7,233 nt of DNA, taken from assembly GCA_965651815.1 (NCBI GenBank), contig CBFGTJ010000160.1, positions 1-7,233 of the forward strand. Reading direction: 5' to 3'. The position numbers and the translations under genes were made by a program. The notes beneath the pieces were generated by a model. That model was not told the DNA's origin, searched no databases, and was given only the letters and a program-made list of their open reading frames with translations. This document shows positions 1 to 5,010 of the stretch, piece by piece. Origin of the DNA: CBFGTJ01 sp965651815 (GTDB lineage Bacteria; Actinomycetota; Acidimicrobiia; Acidimicrobiales; Microtrichaceae). The first letter of the stretch is position 1. Every line of letters begins with the position of its first letter.

Positions 1-1
1 G

Positions 2-193
2 GCCGCGGCGCGCGCGACCGCCTCGGTGGCGCTGCGTCACGCCGCCGGGGAGGACCCGGCGACGGTCGAGCTGCCCGTCGCCGCCCGCCACGAGCCGGAC
101 CCCGACGCCGTCGAGGTGCACTCCCGGATCCAGCCGCGCTTCGAAGAAGCCTTCACCGCGCTGCGGCCCGTCTGCGAAGCTCTGCGCCCATGA
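2..193 (+). CDS. C-terminal end of an upstream gene, possibly an FGGY-family carbohydrate kinase
   Basis: An open frame enters from the left edge and stops at TGA 191-193, giving the last 63 residues of a protein whose start is outside the window. The final part (PDPDAVEVHSRIQPRFEEAF, then TALRPVCEAL) resembles the closing helix of FGGY sugar kinases such as xylulokinase, where a Pro/Asp segment precedes a helix ending in an 'aLrp..eaL' pattern. No catalytic motif is inside the window, so the family assignment is tentative. The frame shows normal high-GC codon use. Its stop overlaps the ATG of the next gene (ATGA, 190-193), which argues that it is a real gene translated together with the lyase-like protein downstream. 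If it is a kinase, it could phosphorylate a substrate that the lyase then cleaves; that is inference only. Confidence 0.45.
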   Translation, partial: AAARATASVALRHAAGEDPATVELPVAARHEPDPDAVEVHSRIQPRFEEAFTALRPVCEALRP

Positions 194-1581
194 GCGACTA
201 CCCCTACGCCGAGCGGTTCACGGTCCACCGATCGATCCCGGAGACGGGTCGGTCCCGTGAGGAGCTCCTCGACGAGCTGCGCCAGATGGCGACCGAGGAG
301 GACCGGGTGTGGGAGACCGGGAAGGTGTCGGGCTCCTACTACTGCGGCGACCACGGCCACTACGACTTCCTGACCGAGGCGTTCGGGCTGTTCGCACACG
401 TGAACGCGCTGCAGCGCGACATCTGCCCCAGCGCGACCAAGTTCGAGGGCGAGATCATCGCGATGACCCTCGACATGCTCCACGCCGAGGCGGTCACCGA
501 CACCGAGCCGGCCGGGATGGTCACCAGCGGCGGCACGGGCAGCATCGTCCACGCGCTGCTCGCCTACCGGGAGCGGGCCCGCAACTCGCAGGGCATCACG
601 AGCCCGAACGTGGTCAAGCCGGAGACGGCGCACCCCGCGTTCGACAAGGGCTGCCACCTGTTCGGCATCGAGCTGCGCCGGGCCCCGGTCGACCCCGCCA
701 CCGGCACCGTGGACGTCGACGCCGTCGCCGACCTGATCGACCACGACACGATCGCGATCGTCGGCTCCGCCCCGAACTACGGCTACGGCACGATCGACCC
801 GATCGAGCAGCTCGGGGCGCTCGCGCTCGAGCGGGGCGTGGGCCTGCACGTCGACGGCTGCCTCGGCGGGTTCATCCTGCCGTGGGGCCGCGACCTGGGC
901 TACGACATCCCGCTGTTCGACTACCGGGTCCCGGGCGTGACCACGATCAGCGCGGACACCCACAAGTACGGCTACGGCCTCAAGGGCACCTCGGTGCTGA
1001 CCTTCCGCGACCGGGAGCTGCGCAACTCGCAGTACTTCTTCCTGACGGACTGGTCGGGTGGCAAGTACTGCTCGCCCGGCATGGACGGCTCGCGCTCGTC
1101 GGGGCTGCTCGCCGCGACCTGGGCGGCGCTGGTCAGCTACGGCAAGGAGGGCTACCGGGCGAAGGCCGCGGAGATCTTCGCCACGGCGGAGAAGATGCAG
1201 GAGGCGGTGCGCTCGCACCCGGAGCTGCGGATCATCGGCAACCCCACCTTCTGCTTCAGCTTCACCTCCGACGAGTTCGACATCTACCACGTCAACGACT
1301 TCATGCGGCTGCGTGGGTGGCGCTTCAACGGCCAGCAGTACCCGAACGCGATCCACATGGCGGTCACCGGCCCCCAGACCCAGGAGGGCGTGGCGGAGCA
1401 GTTCGCCGCCGACCTGGCCGAGGCGGTGCCCTACGCGGTGGAGCGCAAGGACGAGCCGGCCAGCAGCGCGGCGATCTACGGCGGCGTCGTGGGCGGGCTC
1501 GACGAGGAGGCCGACGAGTTCATCCGCATGGTGATGGCCCAGATGATGGACGCCCACCAGGCGGTGCCCCCGCTCCCCTGA
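190..1581 (+). CDS. PLP-dependent lyase/decarboxylase, sphingosine-1-phosphate lyase-like
   Basis: A 463-residue soluble fold-type I pyridoxal-phosphate enzyme of the group II decarboxylase family, closest in motif pattern to sphingosine-1-phosphate lyase (SPL). Visible landmarks are the N-terminal SGSYYCGD segment (48-55) and NALQRDICPS (72-81), which match the SPL 'SG.vY.g..N.l..d.fPs' region. Further on are TSGGTGS (112-118, phosphate cup), H148 in PETAHPAFDKG (ring stacking), D222 in HVDGCLGGF (contacts the PLP nitrogen) and K259 in SADTHKYGYGLKGTS (Schiff-base lysine). All core residues are intact. Family enzymes break a C-C bond in a phosphorylated amino alcohol or decarboxylate an amino acid; the substrate here cannot be read. 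There is no N-terminal membrane segment, unlike eukaryotic SPL, and the length suits a bacterial form. The start ATG at 190 overlaps the preceding stop, and the N-terminus aligns from there. Only a weak GAAG lies upstream, so translational coupling is likely. A strong hairpin follows the stop. Confidence 0.88.
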   Translation: MSDYPYAERFTVHRSIPETGRSREELLDELRQMATEEDRVWETGKVSGSYYCGDHGHYDFLTEAFGLFAHVNALQRDICPSATKFEGEIIAMTLDMLHAEAVTDTEPAGMVTSGGTGSIVHALLAYRERARNSQGITSPNVVKPETAHPAFDKGCHLFGIELRRAPVDPATGTVDVDAVADLIDHDTIAIVGSAPNYGYGTIDPIEQLGALALERGVGLHVDGCLGGFILPWGRDLGYDIPLFDYRVPGVTTISADTHKYGYGLKGTSVLTFRDRELRNSQYFFLTDWSGGKYCSPGMDGSRSSGLLAATWAALVSYGKEGYRAKAAEIFATAEKMQEAVRSHPELRIIGNPTFCFSFTSDEFDIYHVNDFMRLRGWRFNGQQYPNAIHMAVTGPQTQEGVAEQFAADLAEAVPYAVERKDEPASSAAIYGGVVGGLDEEADEFIRMVMAQMMDAHQAVPPLP

Positions 1582-1592
1582 TCCCACGCCCC

Positions 1593-1642
1593 GTTCTGTT
1601 CGGCGTGCGTCAAGGAAACCCTTGACGCACGCCGAACAGAAC
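1593..1642 (+). terminator. Perfect 23-bp inverted repeat, probable transcription terminator
   Basis: The left arm 1593-1615 and right arm 1620-1642 are exact reverse complements over 23 bp, separated by a 4-nt AAAC loop. The structure starts 11 bp after the stop of the lyase-like gene. No T-tract follows, and the downstream DNA is G-rich; U-less hairpin terminators are commonly proposed in high-GC actinomycetes. Because the arms are symmetric it could also act on the opposite strand or be a copy of a dispersed palindromic repeat. Confidence 0.75.
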
Positions 1643-1667
1643 CGGCGCGGGGCGGGGTGGGGCGCGG

Positions 1668-1686
1668 CCATAGACGCGGTCTATGG
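1668..1686. promoter_or_regulatory. 19-bp palindrome just upstream of the membrane-protein start, candidate operator
   Basis: CCATAGAC at 1668-1675 and GTCTATGG at 1679-1686 are perfect 8-bp inverted arms around a GCG spacer. The palindrome ends 9 bp before ATG 1696. Its A/T content stands out against the surrounding GC-rich sequence. Size and symmetry fit a dimeric repressor operator, or a short 5' UTR hairpin. TATGGT at 1682-1687 could serve as a -10 element giving a nearly leaderless transcript, but no -35 match is visible. Confidence 0.45.
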
Positions 1687-1695
1687 TCCGTGGCC

Positions 1696-2310
1696 ATGTC
1701 GAACTCCCGTGTGATCCCCTCCCGGGCGCTGCGCCCGGCGTTCGCCCTCCTCGCCGCGCTGGTCGCGGCCCTCGCGCTGTTCGCCGCGCCGGCCGGTGCG
1801 CACAGCGACGACGGGGAGATGACCGTGCTGCGTGCGGAGCAGTCCGGTCCCTCCACCATCGAGGTCGAGGTGGGCATCGTGTACGCCGACCAGCACCTCG
1901 CGGAGGAGGCCCGGGTCACCGCGACCGCCACGAAGGACGGGGAGACCGCCGGCCCGGTGACGCTCGAGGGCGGCGGGCCCGGCAGCTCGGTCTACCGCGG
2001 CGCGATCGAGGTCCCCTCGCCGGGCGCCTGGTCCGTGCAGGTGGTCTCCGAGGACCCGACGGCGGAGGCGACCGCGGCGGTCGAGGTCGTCGAGGAGCAG
2101 ACCACCACGACCGAGGCGACCACCACCACGGCCGCGCCGACGACCACCGCGGCGCCGGACACCAGCGTCGACGAGGAGGACGCCGCGGCGGTCGACGAGG
2201 ACGAGGACGAGGGCTCCGCGATCCTGCCGATCGTGCTGGTCGTCCTCGCCGTCGTGGTGATCGGTGGCGGTGCGGCCGCACTCGCCGCCCGGCGCCGCAG
2301 CGAGAGCTGA
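1696..2310 (+). CDS. Secreted, C-terminally membrane-anchored protein with Ig-like domain, function unknown
   Basis: A 204-residue protein. An N-terminal signal peptide (basic residues, hydrophobic core about 14-32) ends at AGA-HS, so cleavage after A35 would leave His36 as the mature N-terminus. Residues about 36-132 look like a beta-sandwich with alternating hydrophobics, resembling CopC/YtkA/FixH-type extracellular domains, though without a diagnostic motif. A Thr/Ala/Pro linker (136-157) and an acidic stretch (158-172, DEE and DEDEDE) lead to a transmembrane helix (about 175-198) and an RRR stop-transfer tail. The domain would therefore sit outside the cell on a flexible stalk. An in-frame GTG at 1657 would add 13 residues before the signal peptide and would bury the upstream palindrome in coding sequence; ATG 1696 gives a canonical signal peptide and is preferred. 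No clear Shine-Dalgarno is present. A copper-related role is possible from the N-terminal His but unproven. Confidence 0.8.
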   Translation: MSNSRVIPSRALRPAFALLAALVAALALFAAPAGAHSDDGEMTVLRAEQSGPSTIEVEVGIVYADQHLAEEARVTATATKDGETAGPVTLEGGGPGSSVYRGAIEVPSPGAWSVQVVSEDPTAEATAAVEVVEEQTTTTEATTTTAAPTTTAAPDTSVDEEDAAAVDEDEDEGSAILPIVLVVLAVVVIGGGAAALAARRRSES

Positions 2311-2343
2311 CGCCGGCGCGCTCCGGGCAGGGCCGCGGCGGGC

Positions 2344-2718
2344 TCAGTCGAGCGGGCGGGCGAAGCTCAGCTCGTGGCCGTCGGGGTCGCGGACGTGGAA
2401 GTACCGCTCCCCCCAGGCGGCGTCCGCGGGCGGGGCCTCCGGCCGCGCGCCGATCGAGCACACCCGCTGGTACATCGCGTCGACGTCGTCGACCCACAGG
2501 ATGATGCGGCCCCACACGGGCTCCACGCCCGCCGAGCCCCGGACGAGCTGGAGGTTCAGGTAGCCGTCACCGGCGAGGAGGCTGGAGAACTCCGCGTCGG
2601 GACCGCCGTAGCGCAGGGGGAAGCCCAGCGGCAGGTAGAACTCCAGCGAGCGCGCCATGTCCGCCACCACCAGGGTGACCGCGCTGATCGACTCGATCGG
2701 GGACCTCGACTCCTCCAC
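2344..2718 (-). CDS. VOC-superfamily (glyoxalase/bleomycin-resistance fold) protein
   Basis: A 124-residue single-chain VOC protein with the two expected beta-alpha-beta-beta-beta modules: VTLVVADMARSLEFY (14-28) followed by LGF, and IILWVDDVDAMYQRV (72-86) followed by WGERYFHVRDPDGHELSFA (102-120). The family covers glyoxalase I, extradiol dioxygenases, epimerases and antibiotic-binding proteins. E116 in GHELSFA occupies the usual C-terminal metal-ligand position. The first-strand position often held by His is Ala13 and no His is seen in the third strand, so a classical metalloenzyme site looks incomplete and a binding role is possible. The start codon is GTG at 2718, without a recognisable ribosome binding site; GAGGAG occurs inside codons 2-3, but no good start follows it. 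The gene converges on the membrane-protein gene (33 bp apart) and lies 102 bp downstream of the NTF2-like gene on the same strand, so it may be the last gene of that operon or have its own promoter. Confidence 0.82.
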   Translation of the reverse strand: MEESRSPIESISAVTLVVADMARSLEFYLPLGFPLRYGGPDAEFSSLLAGDGYLNLQLVRGSAGVEPVWGRIILWVDDVDAMYQRVCSIGARPEAPPADAAWGERYFHVRDPDGHELSFARPLD

Positions 2719-2779
2719 CCGGTCAGCGTGGCACGGCGGACCGGCCGGACCGCGGAGCCGGACCCCTGGCGGGACCGCC

Positions 2780-2811
2780 GGGCCGAACCGCAGGGCCGAA
2801 CCGCAGGGCCG
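2780..2811. repeat. 13-bp tandem repeat, about 2.5 copies
   Basis: GGGCCGAACCGCA occurs at 2780-2792 and again, identically, at 2793-2805, and the first six bases repeat at 2806-2811. It lies in the 102-bp gap between the VOC gene and the NTF2-like gene. The 13-bp period is not close to a helical turn multiple and no function can be assigned; replication slippage is the simplest origin. Confidence 0.7.
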
Positions 2812-2820
2812 GCGCGGCCC
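2806..2820 (-). terminator. Short GC hairpin directly after the NTF2-like gene, weak terminator candidate
   Basis: GGGCCG at 2806-2811 and CGGCCC at 2815-2820 pair perfectly around a GCG loop. It abuts the stop codon of the minus-strand NTF2-like gene. The stem is only 6 bp and has no T-run, so it may attenuate rather than end transcription into the VOC gene. Confidence 0.3.
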
Positions 2821-3399
2821 TCAGCCCCCGAGGTCGCGGGGGTCGAAGTGCAGGTGCTCGCCCACCTCGCCCCAGCGCTCGGGGACCATCGTGCGCTCGA
2901 CGAAGCGCCAGGCACCGCCGATCCGCTCCACCCGGTCGCGGTAGCGGCCGACCACCACCGGCTGCAGCGGCAGCGAGTCAGTGGCCTGCAGCACGGTGAA
3001 CCTCGACCGCACCTCGGCCGCGCCGGGCCCGCGTGGCTCGACGATCACGTTCGTGATCACGTGCGCGGTGCACGGCGTGCCGTCGTCGTGCCGACGGGTC
3101 GTCGCCGAGTAGAGCGCGACCACCTCGTCCCGGCCCCTCGCCACCACGTTGCCGTGCTGGTCGCGCACGGTGGCGTCCGCGAGCAGGTCCCCGACCGCGT
3201 CGAAGTCGCCCGCGTCGATCGCCTCGGCGTACCGGGCGAGCAGCTCGGCGATCAGCGATCGGTCCTCCGCCGTCAGCGCGCCCGGCCCTCCGCCCGCCCC
3301 GCCGTGGGGACCGGCACCGTGCGGACCGGCACCGTCGGGGCCGGTGGCGTGGGGGCCGCTGCCCTGGTGGCCCGCGGCGCCCCTGCCTTGCGAGGCCAT
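2821..3399 (-). CDS. NTF2/SnoaL-like domain protein with Gly/Pro/His-rich N-terminal extension
   Basis: A 192-residue protein. Residues about 43-172 form a SnoaL_4/NTF2-like domain: helix LIAELLARYAEAIDAGDFDA (49-68), LLADATVRDQHGN, a central helix around RDEVVALYSAT, TAHVITNVIVE (111-121, with the commonly conserved His113) and the closing sheet GRYRDRVERIGGAWRFVERT (151-170). The cone-shaped fold is used by dehydratases, isomerases, cyclases and small dioxygenase subunits, so the substrate cannot be inferred. The first 42 residues are low complexity, with a degenerate five-residue GAGPH repeat and four histidines. The start ATG (3397-3399) shares one base with the stop of the crotonase gene (TGATG), which implies coupled translation and supports this start despite the odd N-terminus; no alternative ATG or GTG lies near the domain boundary. 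Co-transcription with the crotonase suggests related substrates, but that is inference. Confidence 0.85.
   Translation of the reverse strand: MASQGRGAAGHQGSGPHATGPDGAGPHGAGPHGGAGGGPGALTAEDRSLIAELLARYAEAIDAGDFDAVGDLLADATVRDQHGNVVARGRDEVVALYSATTRRHDDGTPCTAHVITNVIVEPRGPGAAEVRSRFTVLQATDSLPLQPVVVGRYRDRVERIGGAWRFVERTMVPERWGEVGEHLHFDPRDLGG
3307..3366 (-). repeat. Degenerate 15-bp coding repeat (GAGPH-type pentapeptide)
   Basis: Four consecutive 15-bp units lie within the 5' end of the NTF2-like gene: 3307-3321, 3322-3336, 3337-3351 and 3352-3366. The first two share a 13-bp identical core, GGACCGGCACCGT. On the minus strand they encode QGSGP-HATGP-DGAGP-HGAGP, followed by HGG. The period is a multiple of three, so copy changes would keep the frame. 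It looks like a flexible, disordered tail. Confidence 0.65.
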
Positions 3400-4205
3400 C
3401 AGGTCTCGTCCGCGGGACGGCCGTGGCGCCCGGCCCCGCCGGCGAAGCGGCGGGCACCCTCGGCGGTCTCCCCGGAGCGGATGACCTCGAGGCCGATGCG
3501 GACCTCGTTGCCCAGCGCGGCGCGCTCGTCCATCGACCACTGCTCGATCGCGGAGCGCCGGTCGCCCCGCAGGCACCGCTGCGGCAACCTGCTGAGCTGC
3601 GCCGCGAGCTCCACGGCCGCCTCGAGCGCCCCGCCCGGCTCGACCACACGGTCGACGAGGCCGATCTGCTTCGCCTCCTCGGCCCCGACCTCCCTGCCGG
3701 TCAGGATGAGGTCCATCGCCCGCCCGTGGCCGATGAGCCGCGGGAGGCGCACGGTGCCACCGTCGACCAGCGGCACGCCCCACCGCCGGCAGAACACCCC
3801 GAGCGCCGCGTCGCGGGCGGCGACGCGCAGGTCGCACCAGATCGCGAGCTCCAGCCCACCCGCGACCGCGTAGCCCTCGATCGCCGCGATCACCGGCTTG
3901 GACAGCCGCATCCGCGTCGGGCCCATCGGGCCGTCCATGTCGAGGTCCGCGTCGACCCGGTTGCCGCGCCCCTCCGCGACGGCGCCCAGATCCGCACCCG
4001 CGCAGAAGGTGCCGCCCTCCCCGGTCAGCACGGCGACGTCCAGGTCGTCGTCGCCGTCGAAGTCGGTGAACGCCGAGGCCAGCGCGGCGGCGGTCGGGCG
4101 GTCCACCGCGTTGCGGACCTCCGGCCGGTCGATCGAGACCACCAGGACCCGCCCCTCGCGGCGGGTACGCACCGTCGGCGCCCGGTCCTGCTCCGTCCCG
4201 CTCAC
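3399..4205 (-). CDS. Crotonase (enoyl-CoA hydratase/isomerase) family protein
   Basis: A 268-residue protein, typical crotonase length, expected to act on a CoA thioester in the cytoplasm. The N-terminal strand SIDRPEVRNAVDRP (24-37) is followed by the first oxyanion-hole loop FCAGADLGAV (67-76) and the second, AGGLELAIWCDLRVA (115-129). Glu119 matches the first catalytic Glu of rat enoyl-CoA hydratase (Glu144). The position of the second (Glu164) is Cys139 in GVFCRRWGVPLVDGGTVRLP, so this is a non-canonical member that may not be a simple hydratase; isomerase, hydrolase or other crotonase chemistry is possible. The start is GTG 4205, placed by a clear AGGGGAGGGG five bases upstream and a 4-bp GTGA overlap with the response-regulator stop. 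Its own stop overlaps the NTF2-like start. The position directly behind a DevR-type regulator suggests control with the two-component system. Confidence 0.9.
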   Translation of the reverse strand: MSGTEQDRAPTVRTRREGRVLVVSIDRPEVRNAVDRPTAAALASAFTDFDGDDDLDVAVLTGEGGTFCAGADLGAVAEGRGNRVDADLDMDGPMGPTRMRLSKPVIAAIEGYAVAGGLELAIWCDLRVAARDAALGVFCRRWGVPLVDGGTVRLPRLIGHGRAMDLILTGREVGAEEAKQIGLVDRVVEPGGALEAAVELAAQLSRLPQRCLRGDRRSAIEQWSMDERAALGNEVRIGLEVIRSGETAEGARRFAGGAGRHGRPADET

Positions 4206-4918
4206 GCCGACCCCTCCCCTGCCGGGCGAGGCCGGCCGGCGGCCAGCCTCCCCGCCGCTTCGACGCGGCGCCGCTCCGCGAGGCGCCGCTCGGCGAGGCG
4301 CGCGGCGTACACCGCCGCCTCGGTGCGCCGGCTCATGCCCATCTTCGACAGCAGGTTCGACACGTAGTTCTTCACCGTCTTCTCGGCGAGGAACATCTCG
4401 GTCGCGATCTCCCGGTTGCTGCGGCCGTGGGCCAGCAGGTCGAGGATGCGCCGCTCCCGGTCGGTCAGCGTCGACAGGCGGGCCTCGTCGTCGTCCCGCG
4501 CGCGGGCCCGCTCGGCGGAGCGACGCACGACCTCGGGGTCGATCAGCGACTCGCCCGCCGCGACCCGGCGCACCGCGTCGACCAGGGCGGCGCCACGGAT
4601 CTGCTTCAGCAGGAACCCGCTCGCGCCGGCGAGCACCGCCCGCTCGAGCGCCTCGTCGTCCGCGAAGGAGGTCAGGACGAGGCAGCCGACCTCCGGGTGC
4701 CGGTCGCGGATCACCCGGCACACCTCGATCCCGGAGCCGTGCGCGAGCTGCACGTCCACCAGCACGACGTCGGGTCGGCTGGCGGGGATCAGCTCCAGCA
4801 GCTCCTCGCCCGTGGCGGCGTCGCCGACGACCTCGAGGTCCGGCTCGGAGGAGAGCAGGTCCCGCAGGCCGCGACGGACGACCTCGTGGTCGTCGAGCAG
4901 CAGGACCCGCACCGTCAC
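4202..4918 (-). CDS. devR: NarL/FixJ-family response regulator, DevR/DosR-like
   Basis: A 238-residue two-domain transcription regulator. The receiver (1-120) has the acidic pair D9-D10, phosphoacceptor D55 in VLVDVQL, T83 in LVLTS and K105 in GFLLKQI. The LuxR-type helix-turn-helix (about 148-210) contains LTDRERRILDLLAHGRSNRE, the recognition segment FLAEKTVKNYVSNLLSKMGM (176-195) and RRTEAAVYAARL. Both domains closely follow remembered M. tuberculosis DevR/DosR, including DDHEVVRRGL, AGASG, LAEKTVKNYVS and the Lys/Asn pair (K183-N184) in the DNA-contact helix. A basic repeat RLAER-RLAER and about 20 further residues extend the C-terminus. The gene is divergent from the kinase at 5011, the expected partner, and overlaps the crotonase gene by 4 bp. 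The start is GTG 4918, with no Shine-Dalgarno; GATGAT six bases upstream could be a -10 for a leaderless mRNA. Family is certain; orthology to DevR rather than a paralogue is not. Confidence 0.93.
   Translation of the reverse strand: MTVRVLLLDDHEVVRRGLRDLLSSEPDLEVVGDAATGEELLELIPASRPDVVLVDVQLAHGSGIEVCRVIRDRHPEVGCLVLTSFADDEALERAVLAGASGFLLKQIRGAALVDAVRRVAAGESLIDPEVVRRSAERARARDDDEARLSTLTDRERRILDLLAHGRSNREIATEMFLAEKTVKNYVSNLLSKMGMSRRTEAAVYAARLAERRLAERRRVEAAGRLAAGRPRPAGEGSA
4211..4220 (-). promoter_or_regulatory. Ribosome binding site of the crotonase gene
   Basis: On the minus strand the sequence AGGGGAGGGG lies five bases before GTG 4205, inside the last codons of the response-regulator gene. 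It is the clearest Shine-Dalgarno in the window and fixes the crotonase start. Confidence 0.7.
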
Positions 4919-5010
4919 GGCGACATCATCGCGGATGGGGCCGGGGCCGCGCCGTCCCGGCGGGCGGCGCCGTCCCGGCGGGCGGCGGCGGCCACCGGTA
5001 CGCTCGGCGG
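4919..5010. promoter_or_regulatory. Divergent promoter region between response regulator and histidine kinase
   Basis: These 92 bp must hold both promoters if the genes have no others. Toward the kinase, TACGCT (4999-5004) fits the actinobacterial TANNNT -10 pattern and ends six bases before ATG 5011, suggesting leaderless transcription. Toward the regulator, GATGAT on the minus strand lies equally close to GTG 4918. No -35 match is visible on either side. A perfect 18-bp tandem duplication occupies the centre. Confidence 0.5.
4949..4984. repeat. Perfect 18-bp tandem duplication in the divergent promoter region
   Basis: GCGCCGTCCCGGCGGGCG at 4949-4966 is repeated without a mismatch at 4967-4984. 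Each copy contains CGTCCC, which matches five of six bases of the AGTCCC half of the DosR box, so two half-sites sit 18 bp apart in direct orientation. No complete DosR palindrome is present. It could be a binding site for the adjacent regulator or simply slippage in GC-rich DNA. Confidence 0.6.

Noticed and set aside
37..1671. Long minus-strand open frame opposite the PLP lyase
   Set aside because: Its translation is an Arg/Ala/Val/Asp-rich composition typical of antisense frames in high-GC genes, has no family motif, and lies wholly over a gene with intact catalytic residues.
3400..3837. N-terminal extension of the NTF2-like frame into the crotonase region
   Set aside because: The sequence before ATG 3399 is Arg/Gly-rich out-of-frame crotonase DNA; the TGATG overlap supplies a natural start.
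2374..3873. Plus-strand 499-codon open frame across the VOC, NTF2-like and crotonase genes
   Set aside because: It is antisense to three recognisable genes and crosses their gaps; no motif is found.
3898..5010. Upstream extension of the histidine kinase frame
   Set aside because: This part translates to Arg/Pro/Ser-rich sequence antisense to the response regulator and crotonase; the kinase homology begins only after ATG 5011.
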